DNA of 64,000 nucleotides from NCBI GenBank assembly GCA_030512295.1, contig JAULSR010000001.1, positions 3,495,001 to 3,559,000 on the forward strand, written 5' to 3'. A program made the position numbers and the translations under genes. Positions 13,401-23,453 of the stretch are shown here, one piece after another (the first letter of the stretch is position 1; the number at the start of each line of letters is the position of its first letter). The notes under the pieces were generated by a model. That model had not been told where the DNA came from. It made no database searches and was given only the letters and a program-made list of their open reading frames with translations. Source of the stretch: Bombardia bombarda. Its lineage: Eukaryota; Ascomycota; Sordariomycetes; Sordariales; Lasiosphaeriaceae.

Positions 13401-13925
13401 TTGGGCGAAAAGCGCACACTGGACCCGTACGTCGAAGTCGAGGTGTTTCTCGCCGACGATAAGAGGAACAAGCCTGATGCCCCTGCGGATGCCCCAGCCC
13501 AGGACACACAGCTCAAGTGGCGCACCAAGATTGTCCGGGAGAATGGCTTCAACCCCGAGTTCAACGGGTCCTACACCTTCAACGTCACAACAAAATACCC
13601 CGACTTGATCTTCATTCGATGGAGTGTGAAACTTGCCGACAAGAGCTACAATGATCGGGCTCCACCATTGGCAACTTTCATGGCAAAACTCACCGGCCTA
13701 AAGCAGGGCTATCGTACCGTTCCATTGCTCGACCAGAACGGAGACCGCTACCTGTTCTCCACTCTCTTCTGCCGCATCAAGAAAGGACCAATCACAAGCG
13801 TCATGGTCGCCTGTCCAGAAGATACCCCCAAGAACGGCAGCAGCAAACTGAAGAGTATCGGTCGAACTGTCTTCAGTCAGTCAAACACGGGTAGTCCGAA
13901 GTCCAGTACCGAGAACATACCCTAA
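10440..13925 (+). CDS. Phosphoinositide-specific phospholipase C (delta-like)
   Basis: This enzyme hydrolyses phosphatidylinositol 4,5-bisphosphate to inositol trisphosphate and diacylglycerol at membranes, feeding calcium and protein kinase C signalling. It is a single 1161-residue exon. In order it shows a Ser/Pro-rich N-terminus with three SQVTL repeats near residue 40-60, a PH-like region around 283-387, an EF-hand-like region, the catalytic X box from about 590 (SSHNTYL near 604 and VVMHGHTW near 648 carry the two catalytic histidines), a Ser-rich acidic X-Y linker, the Y box around 830-953 (YWKRGVQMAALNWQTFD) and a C2 domain from about 967. A second in-frame ATG at 10512 (MSEDIQSRR) is an alternative start. 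The family assignment is certain; the start codon is not. Which of the several fungal PLC paralogues this is cannot be told here. Confidence 0.95.
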   Translation: MSITTDSFHQKPSPSPSPPTKPLTMSEDIQSRRSRQSHFRTSLRLQSQVTLNSQVTLVDSQVTLVDSSDLMTASPDESPYWTPTLSPETIGTGITTSSSRQDSPEPLEPALARVSDDISSTDAPFQLPDSITSPIPICHPISRKTSTASLGQGILRSPGPTAMGDAMKSSSLIRRASNGMKKATGLFQQARRQSSTHPRSRDGSVGPGVIRGRRGSVSNGEQGSVIFGDSDDDCAIEKDDVNSFFGLDGPPRDFSPLNATASYTGSASTAAINAGPVIPLMLRQGTPLTKIGKKDARKRITMVLDSDSAKICWVKNRSSKSIYIDDIKEIRKAEDIRQYLLDSRLDESMEPRFFSIIYSVPDKANKVLHLVADSEDIFLSWTNTLDAISKHRQDFAASLMAFNDKAIRAYWQNEMAKKFGDKPRTPEEENIDFVGVERMCRSLHIHVPTQQLREKFDKVKARKTSCADLPSGPVYSSRLDFVEFLEFVRLMKARKDVRPVYRENTADMETGMTKAEFLHFLRHVQFENVDEDLTSWETIFARFARKGKLKDAERQASGGGEEGLTMSEAAFASFLTSTSNVIVAKEPQEYKLTRPINEYYISSSHNTYLLGRQVAGVSSVEGYISALMRGCRCVEVDCWDGENEREPVVMHGHTWTTRISFLEVIKTINKYAFLTHHYPLWISLEVRCSPATQATMAKMMIEVFGKKLVRTPLEPGSSQLPSPDELKDRILIKVKKSQPLEDSLKNGERFGRRRGNSLPSQYQRALSFESVPVPVPSSPLLSPTPLSRSNRQINTITEGQVHDTPSSSPSECESESEKDSAKKSNSKINPVLGDLGVYCTGINFEGFDTPEAKTYNHIFSFKERTFAEKSQSKEGKRALYRHNMKYLMRVYPNGSRISSNNFDPTMYWKRGVQMAALNWQTFDFGMQVNQAMFDSGTDQSGYVLKPVEQREIQRIANADEYLGKRPRKNVTFKIDIISAQQLMRPWNLGEKRTLDPYVEVEVFLADDKRNKPDAPADAPAQDTQLKWRTKIVRENGFNPEFNGSYTFNVTTKYPDLIFIRWSVKLADKSYNDRAPPLATFMAKLTGLKQGYRTVPLLDQNGDRYLFSTLFCRIKKGPITSVMVACPEDTPKNGSSKLKSIGRTVFSQSNTGSPKSSTENIP

Positions 13926-15516
13926 GTCGGCGCGAATTATCTACAGCATCTTTGTAAACATATATCTCATTCTCTGCACATATCAATCTCGACCACGATG
14001 TACCACTAAAAGTTATGGGACGTTCACGACAATCGCTGTTTTGAGAACAGCCAGCGCATATGATTACACCTCTCTCCAGGTCTGATCTCCTACTAAATAC
14101 CCCGGGTTTTAGTCATAGATGCGGCGTGTGAGCGTTGAGATGAAGCCAGCTAAGGCATTTTTATGTTTTTTTCTTTGTTTTCTTTTTTCTTCAGGAGTAT
14201 TGCGCGATACGGCATCAAACTCAATACGTTCACATCTTTGTCATCAAGACATTCTGAGATTCATGCACACTAGGTACTTCAATATCAGCATCGGCGGGTC
14301 GGCGCCAGGATTTAGAAACGGGAGAAATAAGAAAAGAGCGGCCATCTTATTTTCTTTTCTATTTTTACGTTTTCAATCTTCTACTCTGGGACTGCGGTTA
14401 TCAATCTGGGCTGGGTGTCCGCAACACATTTTGGATGCATAGTCGGATGGGAAGGGACAGGCATCATGCGTTAGGAATGCACACACGGAGCTAGGGAGGA
14501 AAGGGAACAAATATTCTTCTGATAGCTTCGGCTCCAACTGGGCCAGTCTGGTTGACGACCCTTTTTTTTTTTTTTTTTTGGTTGAGCTGAAGCCAGCGGA
14601 ATCTTTTTCAACCATGTTGATACATGACTAGGAGCTAGCTCTCTTGAGACTCTTTTTATAGTTTTTACTTGTTACCTACAAATTTCCTCTCTGGGTCTTT
14701 TTTAGCTTTCTTGGTCTTTCGTTGTTGCATTGGTGGTTGCATATGGCTTACACACACGCACATGATGGCATCCGGTCGGTCGTTGGTGAATCAGGGTGGG
14801 TGTAGGGAGTGGAGAAGGGGTCACAGCATTTTTACTTGAACATTCCACCCCAGTGACCACAATTACAGTCTTTGTAATTGTTTTATTCACTCGGCAGCAT
14901 TCGTTTACTATATATCGCATTACATATGGAGGCTTGGGTTCGCGGGTTTTTGCCTTTTTATTTGCGGCCCCTATTGGATAGGATGAGGAAAGCCCAAGGT
15001 TGGGTGGGCGCGCGCGCGCGTTTTGTGTTTCATGTCCAGCAGCCACAATTCAACGTGCCTATTTGGCTGTTCTTGCCTGTGTCAGACAATCGCGGCTTAT
15101 GGCGTGATCGTATTTTGCTTTTATGAGTGAACCTCTGTGACTCAGAGTCTCGTGCCACCTTTTTCTTCCATCATCCCTCTTCTTTATATCATCACCGTTG
15201 TTCTCTCATCCGCCCAGTTCTCACTCCTGAGTGATTGCTTTCCTGAGTCAGATAAATGATCTTTCTGAGATGGCAACTGGAAGCTAACAGAAAAGATACA
15301 TAGATGTGCAAAGTCGAATTTAACAGTATGACATAACAGCAAGACTTTGACGTTTCTTTTGGTTCAATAAAACCATGTATCGTAAATAACGAGCTTACAA
15401 AGAAGAAACTGATAACTCATTGGAATCACTACTACTGTATCGCCACATCGTCATCACCGTCATCATCATATCTCTTTCACAGAATCATAACCACACCTAC
15501 CTGTCAACAAACATCC
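13926..15516. other. Intergenic between convergent genes
   Basis: This segment holds the 3' ends of the phospholipase C and DUF2264 genes. It is T-rich, includes a T18 tract at 14562-14579, and contains no supportable gene. Terminators and poly(A) sites for both neighbours must lie here but I cannot pinpoint them. Confidence 0.5.
14562..14579. repeat. Homopolymer T18
   Basis: An uninterrupted run of 18 T in the convergent intergenic region, probably length-variable. Confidence 0.85.
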
Positions 15517-17798
15517 CTACTTACCCTTCATCTCCTCCACCAACCACCCCGGAATCTCAGGCACCCTCTCCCACCCATCCAGATAACTCGTCCTCTCCAC
15601 CCCCTCCCCACTCGGCTTGGCATATATCGCCGAAACATACCACACGCTCTCGCCCTTGCCCACTCTCCCCTGCAGCGTCGGGATCGTCGTCCTGCTCTCC
15701 ACCAAATTCGAGTTGGGATCCGCATTCACCAGCGTCGCCGTCCTGCCGCCTGCCTCCCCTTCCAAAGCCCTGATCCCCACGGCCCCCTTGGAGACAGCAA
15801 ACGCGCCGTCCCGGCCCGCGGCCCACGCCTCGGGCGTGCTGAGGTCGTAGTTCCCAATCAGCCTCGGCTGGGTGCCCTCGCCCTTGGCGGCGTCGTAGAG
15901 GTCGAGGTAGCGGCCGTCGGGGGTGCGCTCGTTGCAGATGGCGAAGGCGCCGTCGGCCGTCATGACCTCGCGGCCGGCCGCGGCGATGTGGTGCACGCGC
16001 AGGTGCCAGTTGGGGGCGGCGGGCGTGGGCGGAAGGAGGTAGGTCTTGATGTGGACGTCGGGGAAGGGGGACCAGAGGGAGACGAGGACGGGAGTGTTGT
16101 TGCGAGTTTCGAGGCTGGATTGGGACAGGCGACGCGTCTTCCAGTACTCGCCGCCGTCGTCGGATAGGCCGAGCTGCGAGGCGAGGGCGTACTGCTCGAG
16201 GGTGAAGAGGCCGGGGGGAACGGAGTAGGCGTAGGCGCTGCTGTAGGCGAAGCAGCCGTATTTGGCGTGGGTGCCCTTCATGGGGTAGCTGCAGGCTTGG
16301 CCTGAGGAGAGGAGCATGCAATGGCCGCCGAGGTTGCTGGGGGGGTGTCAGTGTGGATCAATAGGGGCATTGTGTATGTTGTAGTCTCGTACCTCATGAT
16401 GTGTCCGGGCTGCTTGAGAGCCTTGACTTGCGGGATAACGGGCCATGGATCTTCTTCTTCAGAGGTCCAGAATGGGTGGTCTGCGGGTACGGCTAGGCAT
16501 ATAAATGCAAGACAAGCCCAGTACTAACATGATCAGATTATTGTTAGCCCTTGGACCCCGAGTTGCATCAATCTGGGTTATTGGTCAACATACCGGGCTT
16601 CCAGGACTGTTGTAGTTCTCCGCCATGTACATGTTTGGGTACGAGTACCCAATGGTCAAGGTACCGCTGGAACTCCACATGTTATGCTGAGTTTGCCACC
16701 ATCTTAGATGGCGCATCACGATCCCCTTGACCATGCCCCATGTAAGTGGTGGAGGCAGCTCGATGTCTGCATACGCGAGGGCGCCCCAGAACGACACCAT
16801 GGCGAACCTGTAGCCAACGCTTCGGCCAAAGGGAATCGACCGTCCTGGGAGAGTGTCAGCTTTCTTCTGTCTCTTATCTGAGCAGTCGTGAAATGGCCCA
16901 CTTACCCTCCTTATCATAGTAATGGACCAGATCCAGCGCCGCCAGCTGTGCTCTTTTCTTGAACTCTTCAGCCCGAGCCGGCTCATCTTCTCCAGCGAGT
17001 TTGGCATAGAGCAGTTGCAGAAAATGAATGGCAAAACTTGAAGAATAATAGTCCATCTCTGTTATTGTGATTATGGCCAAGTCAGTAAATACACGCTTTC
17101 AACACTGACATATACTCAGGGGCGAAGGAGGAGAAACGTAAAGGAAAGAACTGACGATGAATCCCCTCAGGCCCATCATTAGACCACCCATCCCCGCGAT
17201 AAAACGTATTCAGATGCTCAATATCCGCATCCAACCTCTCCTGCGAGAACTTGCCCCCCTGCTTCTTCAGCCCCAAGTTCGCAAACACGCGAAACCACAG
17301 CCAGTTGGTATTCGGCATGTTCTTCTCGTTGATCGAGTTGCCCAGCCAGCTCTCGACATTGCCTCGCTCCCTCTCGGTCAGCGAACCCCAGATGACGGGG
17401 GCGACGGCCAGCGCGTAGCCGAGGGGACACATCTCGACCATGCGCTGGTCGTTGTCGCGCGGGTAGCCCCAGAACTCGGGGCTCTCGGGGTCGGTGCCGG
17501 CGCGGATGCCGTCGACCCACCACTGCGTGCCGTGGTACTCGCCCCCGCCGGCGAGCAGGCACGCCAGCCCCCAGAGCGGCCGGCAGATGCCCTCCACCTC
17601 GGACGCCGTCTGGTCGAAGCGCACCGCCGTCGCGCCCGGCATGCGCACCCGCGACTTGAGCGGCGAGAAGAAGGGCTCCAGCGGGTCCAGGAGCGTCCGC
17701 AGGAGGTCCTGGACTGAGTCTCGGTCCTTTAGGGCGACTTTGGAGAAGGGGTGCACGCCGTCGTAACCGAGCACCAGGCCCGTTTTTGCGTCTGCCAT
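15517..17798 (-). CDS. DUF2264 domain-containing protein
   Basis: Five exons on the minus strand: 17798-17106, 17056-16906, 16844-16594, 16523-16393 and 16336-15517, giving 681 residues with consistent phases at all four introns (49-70 bp). The 17105 donor (GTGTTG) is weak; the others are good. The product matches the DUF2264 family along its length: an N-terminal alpha/alpha-barrel-like part (EGICRPLWGLA, WGYPRDNDQRMVEM, NWLWFRVFANL), then RSIPFGRSVGYRFAMVSFWGALA and the YWA...DHPFW segment typical of the family, followed by a beta-rich C-terminal half. No signal peptide is visible, so a cytosolic location is inferred. The fold suggests a carbohydrate-active enzyme but the substrate is unknown; I assign no reaction. 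Confidence 0.88.
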
Positions 17799-18881
17799 GG
17801 TGGTGTTGTTTGCTTGTATGGTAGGGTCTGGACATCAAATTAGTCGGCGAACAGAGGGGCTACTGAGCTTCACAAAGATATAGTGAGATGTTAAGGACAA
17901 AGACGGATGACCATACATACCTCCACGCTACTGGGTTCTGATGTTTTGTAAGTCAATTCTCAATTATCATAGCTGAAAAGAGAAGAAACAGAGACACGAA
18001 CAAAGGGAAAAATGACGCCGACGACGACATTGTATACTATAGCATGAATACAACCCTCACCCCCTCGCGGGCAATCATCCCGATGCATCATCCATGGTGG
18101 ATCCAGCGGCCTGGAAGATATCCATTGGTGCTATAATACAAAAGCTGGGGGTTCCGGCTGGCGGTTGCTTTTGTGTGCGGGGAGGAGGGGAGAAGGGGAG
18201 GGGGGGTTTGAGCCTTCGCGGCTAATTGCAAAAAGGGTTGGAGAACTGGAGAAATGGAATGAATGAATCGAACGTCACTTCCTTTTCGATAGAGATAGAT
18301 GACGGAACTAGTCTACCTATTCCGACGTCGACCTATTCTAGAGGAAAGCACGACCGGGGAGGAGGATGCATATCAGCTAGGTAGGTACCCAGTCCACGTA
18401 GGTAGCTCGAGGGTAGGTAGGCAGCTTCAACCTACCCCTATTATGAGCACACAACTTTGCATTTCGCCGGCCAGCCACGTAAACCAGAGAAACTTGAAAA
18501 GGGGCGAGTAACTGAAACAGAAAAAGAAACAAACGGAAAGAAAAGGGAATAAACCACAAAACCATATAACGTCTAAACCCACCAAGATTACTCGCTTATA
18601 TACCTATATGTCCCCTATTCCGCGACAAATCTGGAAAAAAATGACCTGACCAAACACCCCATTAAAGCCCGCTGGAGACCGACCGACCGACTGGCTACCT
18701 GAACTGACCTAATGCAAATATACACACAACCACATACATCCCCTACTACGGCATATAAAGCCCAAGAGATAGTAGGTACGTAAATAAGCACCATGTATGC
18801 AGCCGTGACCCAGAATACAATCCATCCCAGATCCTGCAACTCAGAAACCCCCTTTCCCTTCCTCCTTCTTTTATCAATCAA
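17799..18881. other. Intergenic: upstream of DUF2264 gene, downstream of PFA3
   Basis: About 1.1 kb without a gene. It should contain the DUF2264 promoter (CT-rich on the minus strand near 17.9-18.2 kb) and the 3' end of PFA3. Around 18379-18422 there is a cluster of TAGGTAGG-type units of the kind also seen near 8.2, 24.8, 33.0 and 61.2 kb. Confidence 0.45.
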
Positions 18882-20838
18882 TCAATCCACCCCATCATCG
18901 TCATCAAACTCCCTCGTCCTGCTATTCCCACCCCTACCACCACTATTACCACTACTACCCTTCTTCATCTGCCTCTCCCCCAACAGACCGCTCACCACCC
19001 TAGTAGGAGCTCCCGCACCCCCATCGCGGCCAAACCTCCCATTCGTCACCACGTTCAGCGCGCGCCGTTCAGCCTCCACCTGCCTCTGTTGACTACTAGC
19101 AGCAGCAGTATCGTACTTATCATAGTCATCCTCCTCCTCCTCCTCCTCCTCCCCATCCTCACCGTCGCTAAACAAATCCACATCATCATCATCATCATGC
19201 CCCCCATCCACCAGCGCTCTCCCCGCCGGGCTCAGCCTCCGCAATGAAACCGACTCCTGCTGCCCAGCCGCCAAAAACGGCTCATCCACAAACAAGTTCG
19301 GATCCCTCCCCAGCACGCGGTCCGCCTTGCTCAGCTGCTGTGTCCTTCTCCCGCCGCTACTGCTGCTGCTCTGTGATGCCTGTTGTTGTTGCTGTGCATA
19401 ATGCCGACTGGCGCCGCCAGCCGGCGGCGCCACCGTCGTCGTCCACGTCGGCGTCAGCTGCACGGGCTCCTCGGGGCCCCATCCCGCGACGCGCTCGCGC
19501 TCCTGCTGCTGCTGGCGCTCGCGGGCGAGGCGCTCGCGCGCCTCGACCCAGCGGGGGTTGGGCGGCCAGCTCCAGCCGTCGCCCGTGGTGTTGCAGATAG
19601 GGAGCGCCCAGAGCCAGGGGTTGGGGCCGAAGAGGTGGAGCAGGTTGCGGCGGGCGCCGAGGTCGAAGGCGTTGGGCAGCCTGACCGAGTCCTGCTCGTC
19701 GAGGTATTCCTCGTAGCGCCGGCGGGCGCGGTAGCGCTCCATCTCGTCGTAGGTCCAGCGGCGGGAGCCGGCTTGGAGCTCGGGGTTTTCGGTTGGGTCT
19801 GTGTTGTAGTTGTTGCCGTCGCCGCCGTAGCCGTTGTCGTAGGAAGGGTGGGAGTGGGAGGAGGGAGATGGCCGCATTTCCTCGCCTTCTTCGGGGCGGG
19901 TGATGCCGGGGAGGACGTTTTGGTGCACGTCGAGGAGCTGCTGGCCGTACTTGGGGAGGGCGACGCCCTGGCCGGGGGTGTGCTGGGCGATGAAGGTCTG
20001 CTGCATGGTGCGGCGCAGGGGCGAGAGGTAGCGTGTCTTTTCGAGGCACTCGATGGTGGTTTGGCCGCGGGAGGCGAGGTAGATGTGCCAGCTTGTGAAG
20101 GCGCCGACGACGATGGCGATGATGCCCGAGACGACGCACAGCATGATGTAGTTGACGGGCATGAGGGTCTCGACGTAGGTCGTGTTGCTCATGATCTCGA
20201 TCCAGACCCAGGCGCCCGAGGTGGCGCAGCAGTACATGGAGAATATGGTGGTGTAGATCAGGAAGAGCAGGAATGCCTTGTGGTTGCGCAGGCCGATGCA
20301 TGTCGCCAGCCAGGGGCAGTGGTGGTCCATCTTCAGGACGCAGCGGCGGCACGAGGAGCAGTGGTGGGCGCGGTCGGGCTTGCGCGCCTGGCACTTTTTG
20401 CAGAAGCGCAGCTCGCCATTGGACTTGACTGTGAGGGAGCTTGTGGGCGGCGGTTGGTGGGTCGGGAGGGTGCTGTAGCCGATGTCGTTTGTCGTGCTGC
20501 CGGGCGGGGTGAAGACGGCCGTGGTGTAGGACCAGTTGAGGAGGAGGTAGAGCGCGATGGCGACAAGGGCGGTAGATTGGCCTGGAGAGCAGACAAGGTA
20601 GAGGTTAGGATAGAACTAGCAGGCGATTTCGACATAATGAAGTCAAGGACATACCGAGCCAAGAGACCCCGGACGGTATGCTGCTGAGCGTCACAACCAC
20701 AAAGACAGCCCAGGTGGTCATGCCATAGACAAAAGCGAGGGGGAAATATGTGGCACAGGTGCAGCAGTACCGCTCCAGCTTCCGTGCCCAGCGTCGAGCC
20801 ATTGTAGGGGATGGTAACGGCTCCGTCGTCGCATCCAT
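18882..20838 (-). CDS. PFA3: DHHC palmitoyltransferase Pfa3
   Basis: Two exons, 20838-20655 and 20581-18882 (73-bp intron), 627 residues. DHHC enzymes transfer palmitate to cysteines of target proteins; yeast Pfa3 acts at the vacuole on Vac8. The N-terminus (ARRWARKLERYCCTCATYFP) is diagnostic for Pfa3. It is followed by two membrane segments, the Cys-rich domain (FCKKCQARKPDRAHHCSSC then MDHHCPW, catalytic Cys in DHHC near residues 147-150), two more membrane segments and the TTxE-like TTIECLEKTRYLSPLRR. The C-terminal ~330 residues are low complexity: Gln- and Ser-rich runs, an uninterrupted Asp/Glu block encoded near 19125-19160 and a Gly/Arg-rich end. A second in-frame ATG at 20802 (MARRWARKL) fits the family better and may be the true start. 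No antisense frame over this gene is likely to be real. Confidence 0.93.
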
Positions 20839-22255
20839 CAGTCGACACGCGACGGGATAGAGGATGCGGCAGTCAGCGTCGTCGAGGTTCAGAACTAGGC
20901 GAGGTCGATGTTTCGAGGTGTCGATAAGTCGAAGTATCGGCCGAGGTAGGTAGTATGCAAGTTGCTACCGGTCCATTGCCGGATGGACAGAAAGAAGTTC
21001 AGAACCCAAAACCCGAAACGAAAATCAAATGAGAGTATGGTTGTACAGTGATTACGGATATTGCTAGTGTAGGTAGATACGGGTACGGTATGCTCGGCAC
21101 GCTGGGATGGTTTTATTATTAGCTAATTGCAGTGCTTGGACGCAGTCGGAGGAAAGATTGGTTTGACAGATCCATCGAGGTCGACGGGCCGAAGTTGGCA
21201 CTGCCAGAGGCCAAGATTACAGGGGTGCAGGATGCAACGCCTAGATTAGCTTCAGCCTCAACGCTGGTCCAATCACTGGCACGGTTCATTGCGCCCCCAG
21301 CTCCTCGGGAACTTTAGGTCGTCGCCCGACTTGAACCCCTTGAACCTCTTTGTCAGCCGCCATTAAAACCTACCAAGTTGGCAATTGCTTCACTTCACCA
21401 ACGACACAATTGTACCAACTAGGCGGGGACTTTGTAAAATGTAGTCCAAAAAAAAACCCCCCCGAAGTATATACTTAGGCAAAAACATACAGCACCAGGG
21501 ATTCGCTGGTCGTCACCGACCCAACTACTAGTCTGGCGATTAGTGGCTTATCTAGGGCAGAGCGGACGGGATGCCGAGTTTTCCACTATCTATGGCCGTA
21601 TGTGCTTTCAATGAGAGATACCGCAATTGATAATAGGGGTTGAGGTAATCTGCCAGCCTGCCCTGCCTCCAACGCACAGTATATAGGACTATAGGTGTAG
21701 GGTAGGCAACAGGCCAAGAGAAAGCATTATTGACCGAAGGGACAAGAGTAATAAACTGATTACGTGTGCGGATATATCATCACCTATTGCTTGTATAAAT
21801 CAGTCATTGTTGTTCTATTGTCATACGACTTCGCAGATAAACTGGTGATATACTGACGACAAATGGCATCCAAAACATAAAACGAACCACTACGAACGTT
21901 TCGTACATTCCCTTAAGCCAACTTTAGAAACAGAAACATGATCCCGTATGTAAAATAGATAGTTATTATTCTTACTCTCCCCGTAACTGTCTTCAACACT
22001 CTACCAAATGATCTCTCTGCCGGTCTATCCAGGTATATATCATCTCATCGAGAACGTACCTGCTCATTAGTAGGGTATAAGTCACTGACACCTCACGGTC
22101 ATCCAAAGCAGCAAAACACAGCAACAATTATTACTTTACTTTTCAGTTATTTTGATCTAAAACCAAATGCGCGGAAAGGAAAAAGAATATCCAGGAAAAA
22201 ACTCCATAAACAACCACATCCCATCATTCACTCATTCATCCATTACCACCCCCTA
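20839..22255. other. Intergenic: PFA3 promoter side and lipase 3' side
   Basis: About 1.4 kb with no supportable gene. The part next to 20839 is probably the PFA3 promoter and leader; the part next to 22255 is the A/T-rich downstream region of the lipase gene. Confidence 0.45.
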
Positions 22256-23453
22256 TTACACCGCCGCCGTCGCCGTCCCATTCTCCACAAACGCCACATC
22301 CTGCGCCACCCACATGTTCAACAGCTGCTCCAGCTCCGCATCGCTCATATCCGCCGGATCCCTCTTCCTGAACGCCGTGCCGCCCGACGAGCACGCGCTG
22401 ATCTGGCCAAAGTACTGGCCGTGCGCGTCGGTATCCAGCCCCGTCGTGCCCGCGTTGCAGCTGGTGTTGGCATAGCCCGGGCAGACCTCGACCTCGGCGA
22501 CGGTCGGCATCTCGGCGTCGTCGGTGAGCCAGTACTCGGGCGAGGTGTGGCGGTAGTTGAAGATGATGGGCGGCAGGCGGGGGACGGGGTCGTCGGTGTG
22601 CGTGACGCGGTACTCGGCGCCGGCCTGGCCCGTGACGTAGGCGGCGAACACGTCGTTGCCGACGCGCGGGCAGCCGAACGTGTACAGGTCGGCTGCGTAG
22701 CCGCCCTTGCGCAGGTAGGCGGCGGCCAGGGTCGCGATGGCGCCGCCGAGCGAGTAGCCCGTGACGACGAGCTGGTACGACGGGTTGGCGGCCTTGGCGG
22801 CGGCCACGGCCTTGGTCACGTTGGCGGAGACTTCGGCCCAGCCTGTGGCGAAGCCCGTGTGGATGAGGCAGCCAGCGGTGAGGTCGCAGGGGATTTGGGT
22901 GAAGACGAAGCTGGGGGAGGGTGTGTTAGAATATGGAAAGTTGAGGGGGAGGGGGGGGGGGGGGGGGGGGGGGGCTGGGCTTACTTGGTGATCCAGTTGC
23001 GGACTGAAGAGGAGCCTCTGAACGAAGCTACGATCAGGGAGGCGGCGGGGTCGATGGCGACATATCCTCGGACATCAGTCAAGAGGGCACTGTGTGAAGT
23101 GTTAGATTCGGCTGCTGTGCAGCGGCGGTTTCTCGCATCTGAGAAGAGCCTTACGTGAACGAAGCAACCGTCGTTGCTTTATCTGCCTGGACAGCCGGGC
23201 AGGCGTTGTTGGAGCAAGTGACTGCCTGCCCCGGGGCGTTTCCGCTGTTGCAGGCTGCCGCTCCAGCATACTGGGAGAAGAACTCAGCCTTGGACAGCTC
23301 CGCAGCGGAAAAGCTAGGAGTAGCTATTATCTGTTAGGATATAACAACTGACATTAGGTGATGATATTGGCACTTACCTCGTCCCTGCAGAATCGGAGAT
23401 GCTTGAATAACATTCGCTAACGCCGTGAGGCCGTAGAGAATGGATGTCTTCAT
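22256..23453 (-). CDS. Secreted class-3 lipase (Thermomyces lipase / feruloyl esterase A-like)
   Basis: Four exons: 23453-23378, 23323-23155, 23089-22985 and 22910-22256, 334 residues, all phases consistent. The first exon encodes a clear signal peptide (MKTSILYGLTALANVIQ, cleavage near ASP). The mature part is an alpha/beta hydrolase with the nucleophile elbow GYSLGG (Ser170), the acid Asp in THTDDPVPRLPP (about 224) and His in DAHGQYFG (about 280). VASFRGSSSVRNWI before the elbow is the usual oxyanion and lid region. It probably hydrolyses triglycerides or related esters outside the cell. The third intron carries a C24 run on the coding strand. The C-terminus (about 30 residues after RKRDP) is not conserved in the family as I know it. 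Substrate specificity cannot be read from sequence. Confidence 0.92.
22951..22974. repeat. Homopolymer G24 (C24 on coding strand) in lipase intron 3
   Basis: An uninterrupted run of 24 G on the + strand lies within intron 3 (22911-22984) of the lipase gene, upstream of the acceptor. It would act as a long pyrimidine tract in the transcript. Confidence 0.85.

Noticed and set aside
17157..17717. 186-codon frame (+) opposite DUF2264 exon 1
   Set aside because: Shadow of a conserved exon.
19383..20687. 434-codon frame on + strand opposite PFA3
   Set aside because: It is the complement of a conserved GC-rich coding exon; its Ala/Gly/Val/Arg-rich composition is typical of an antisense shadow.
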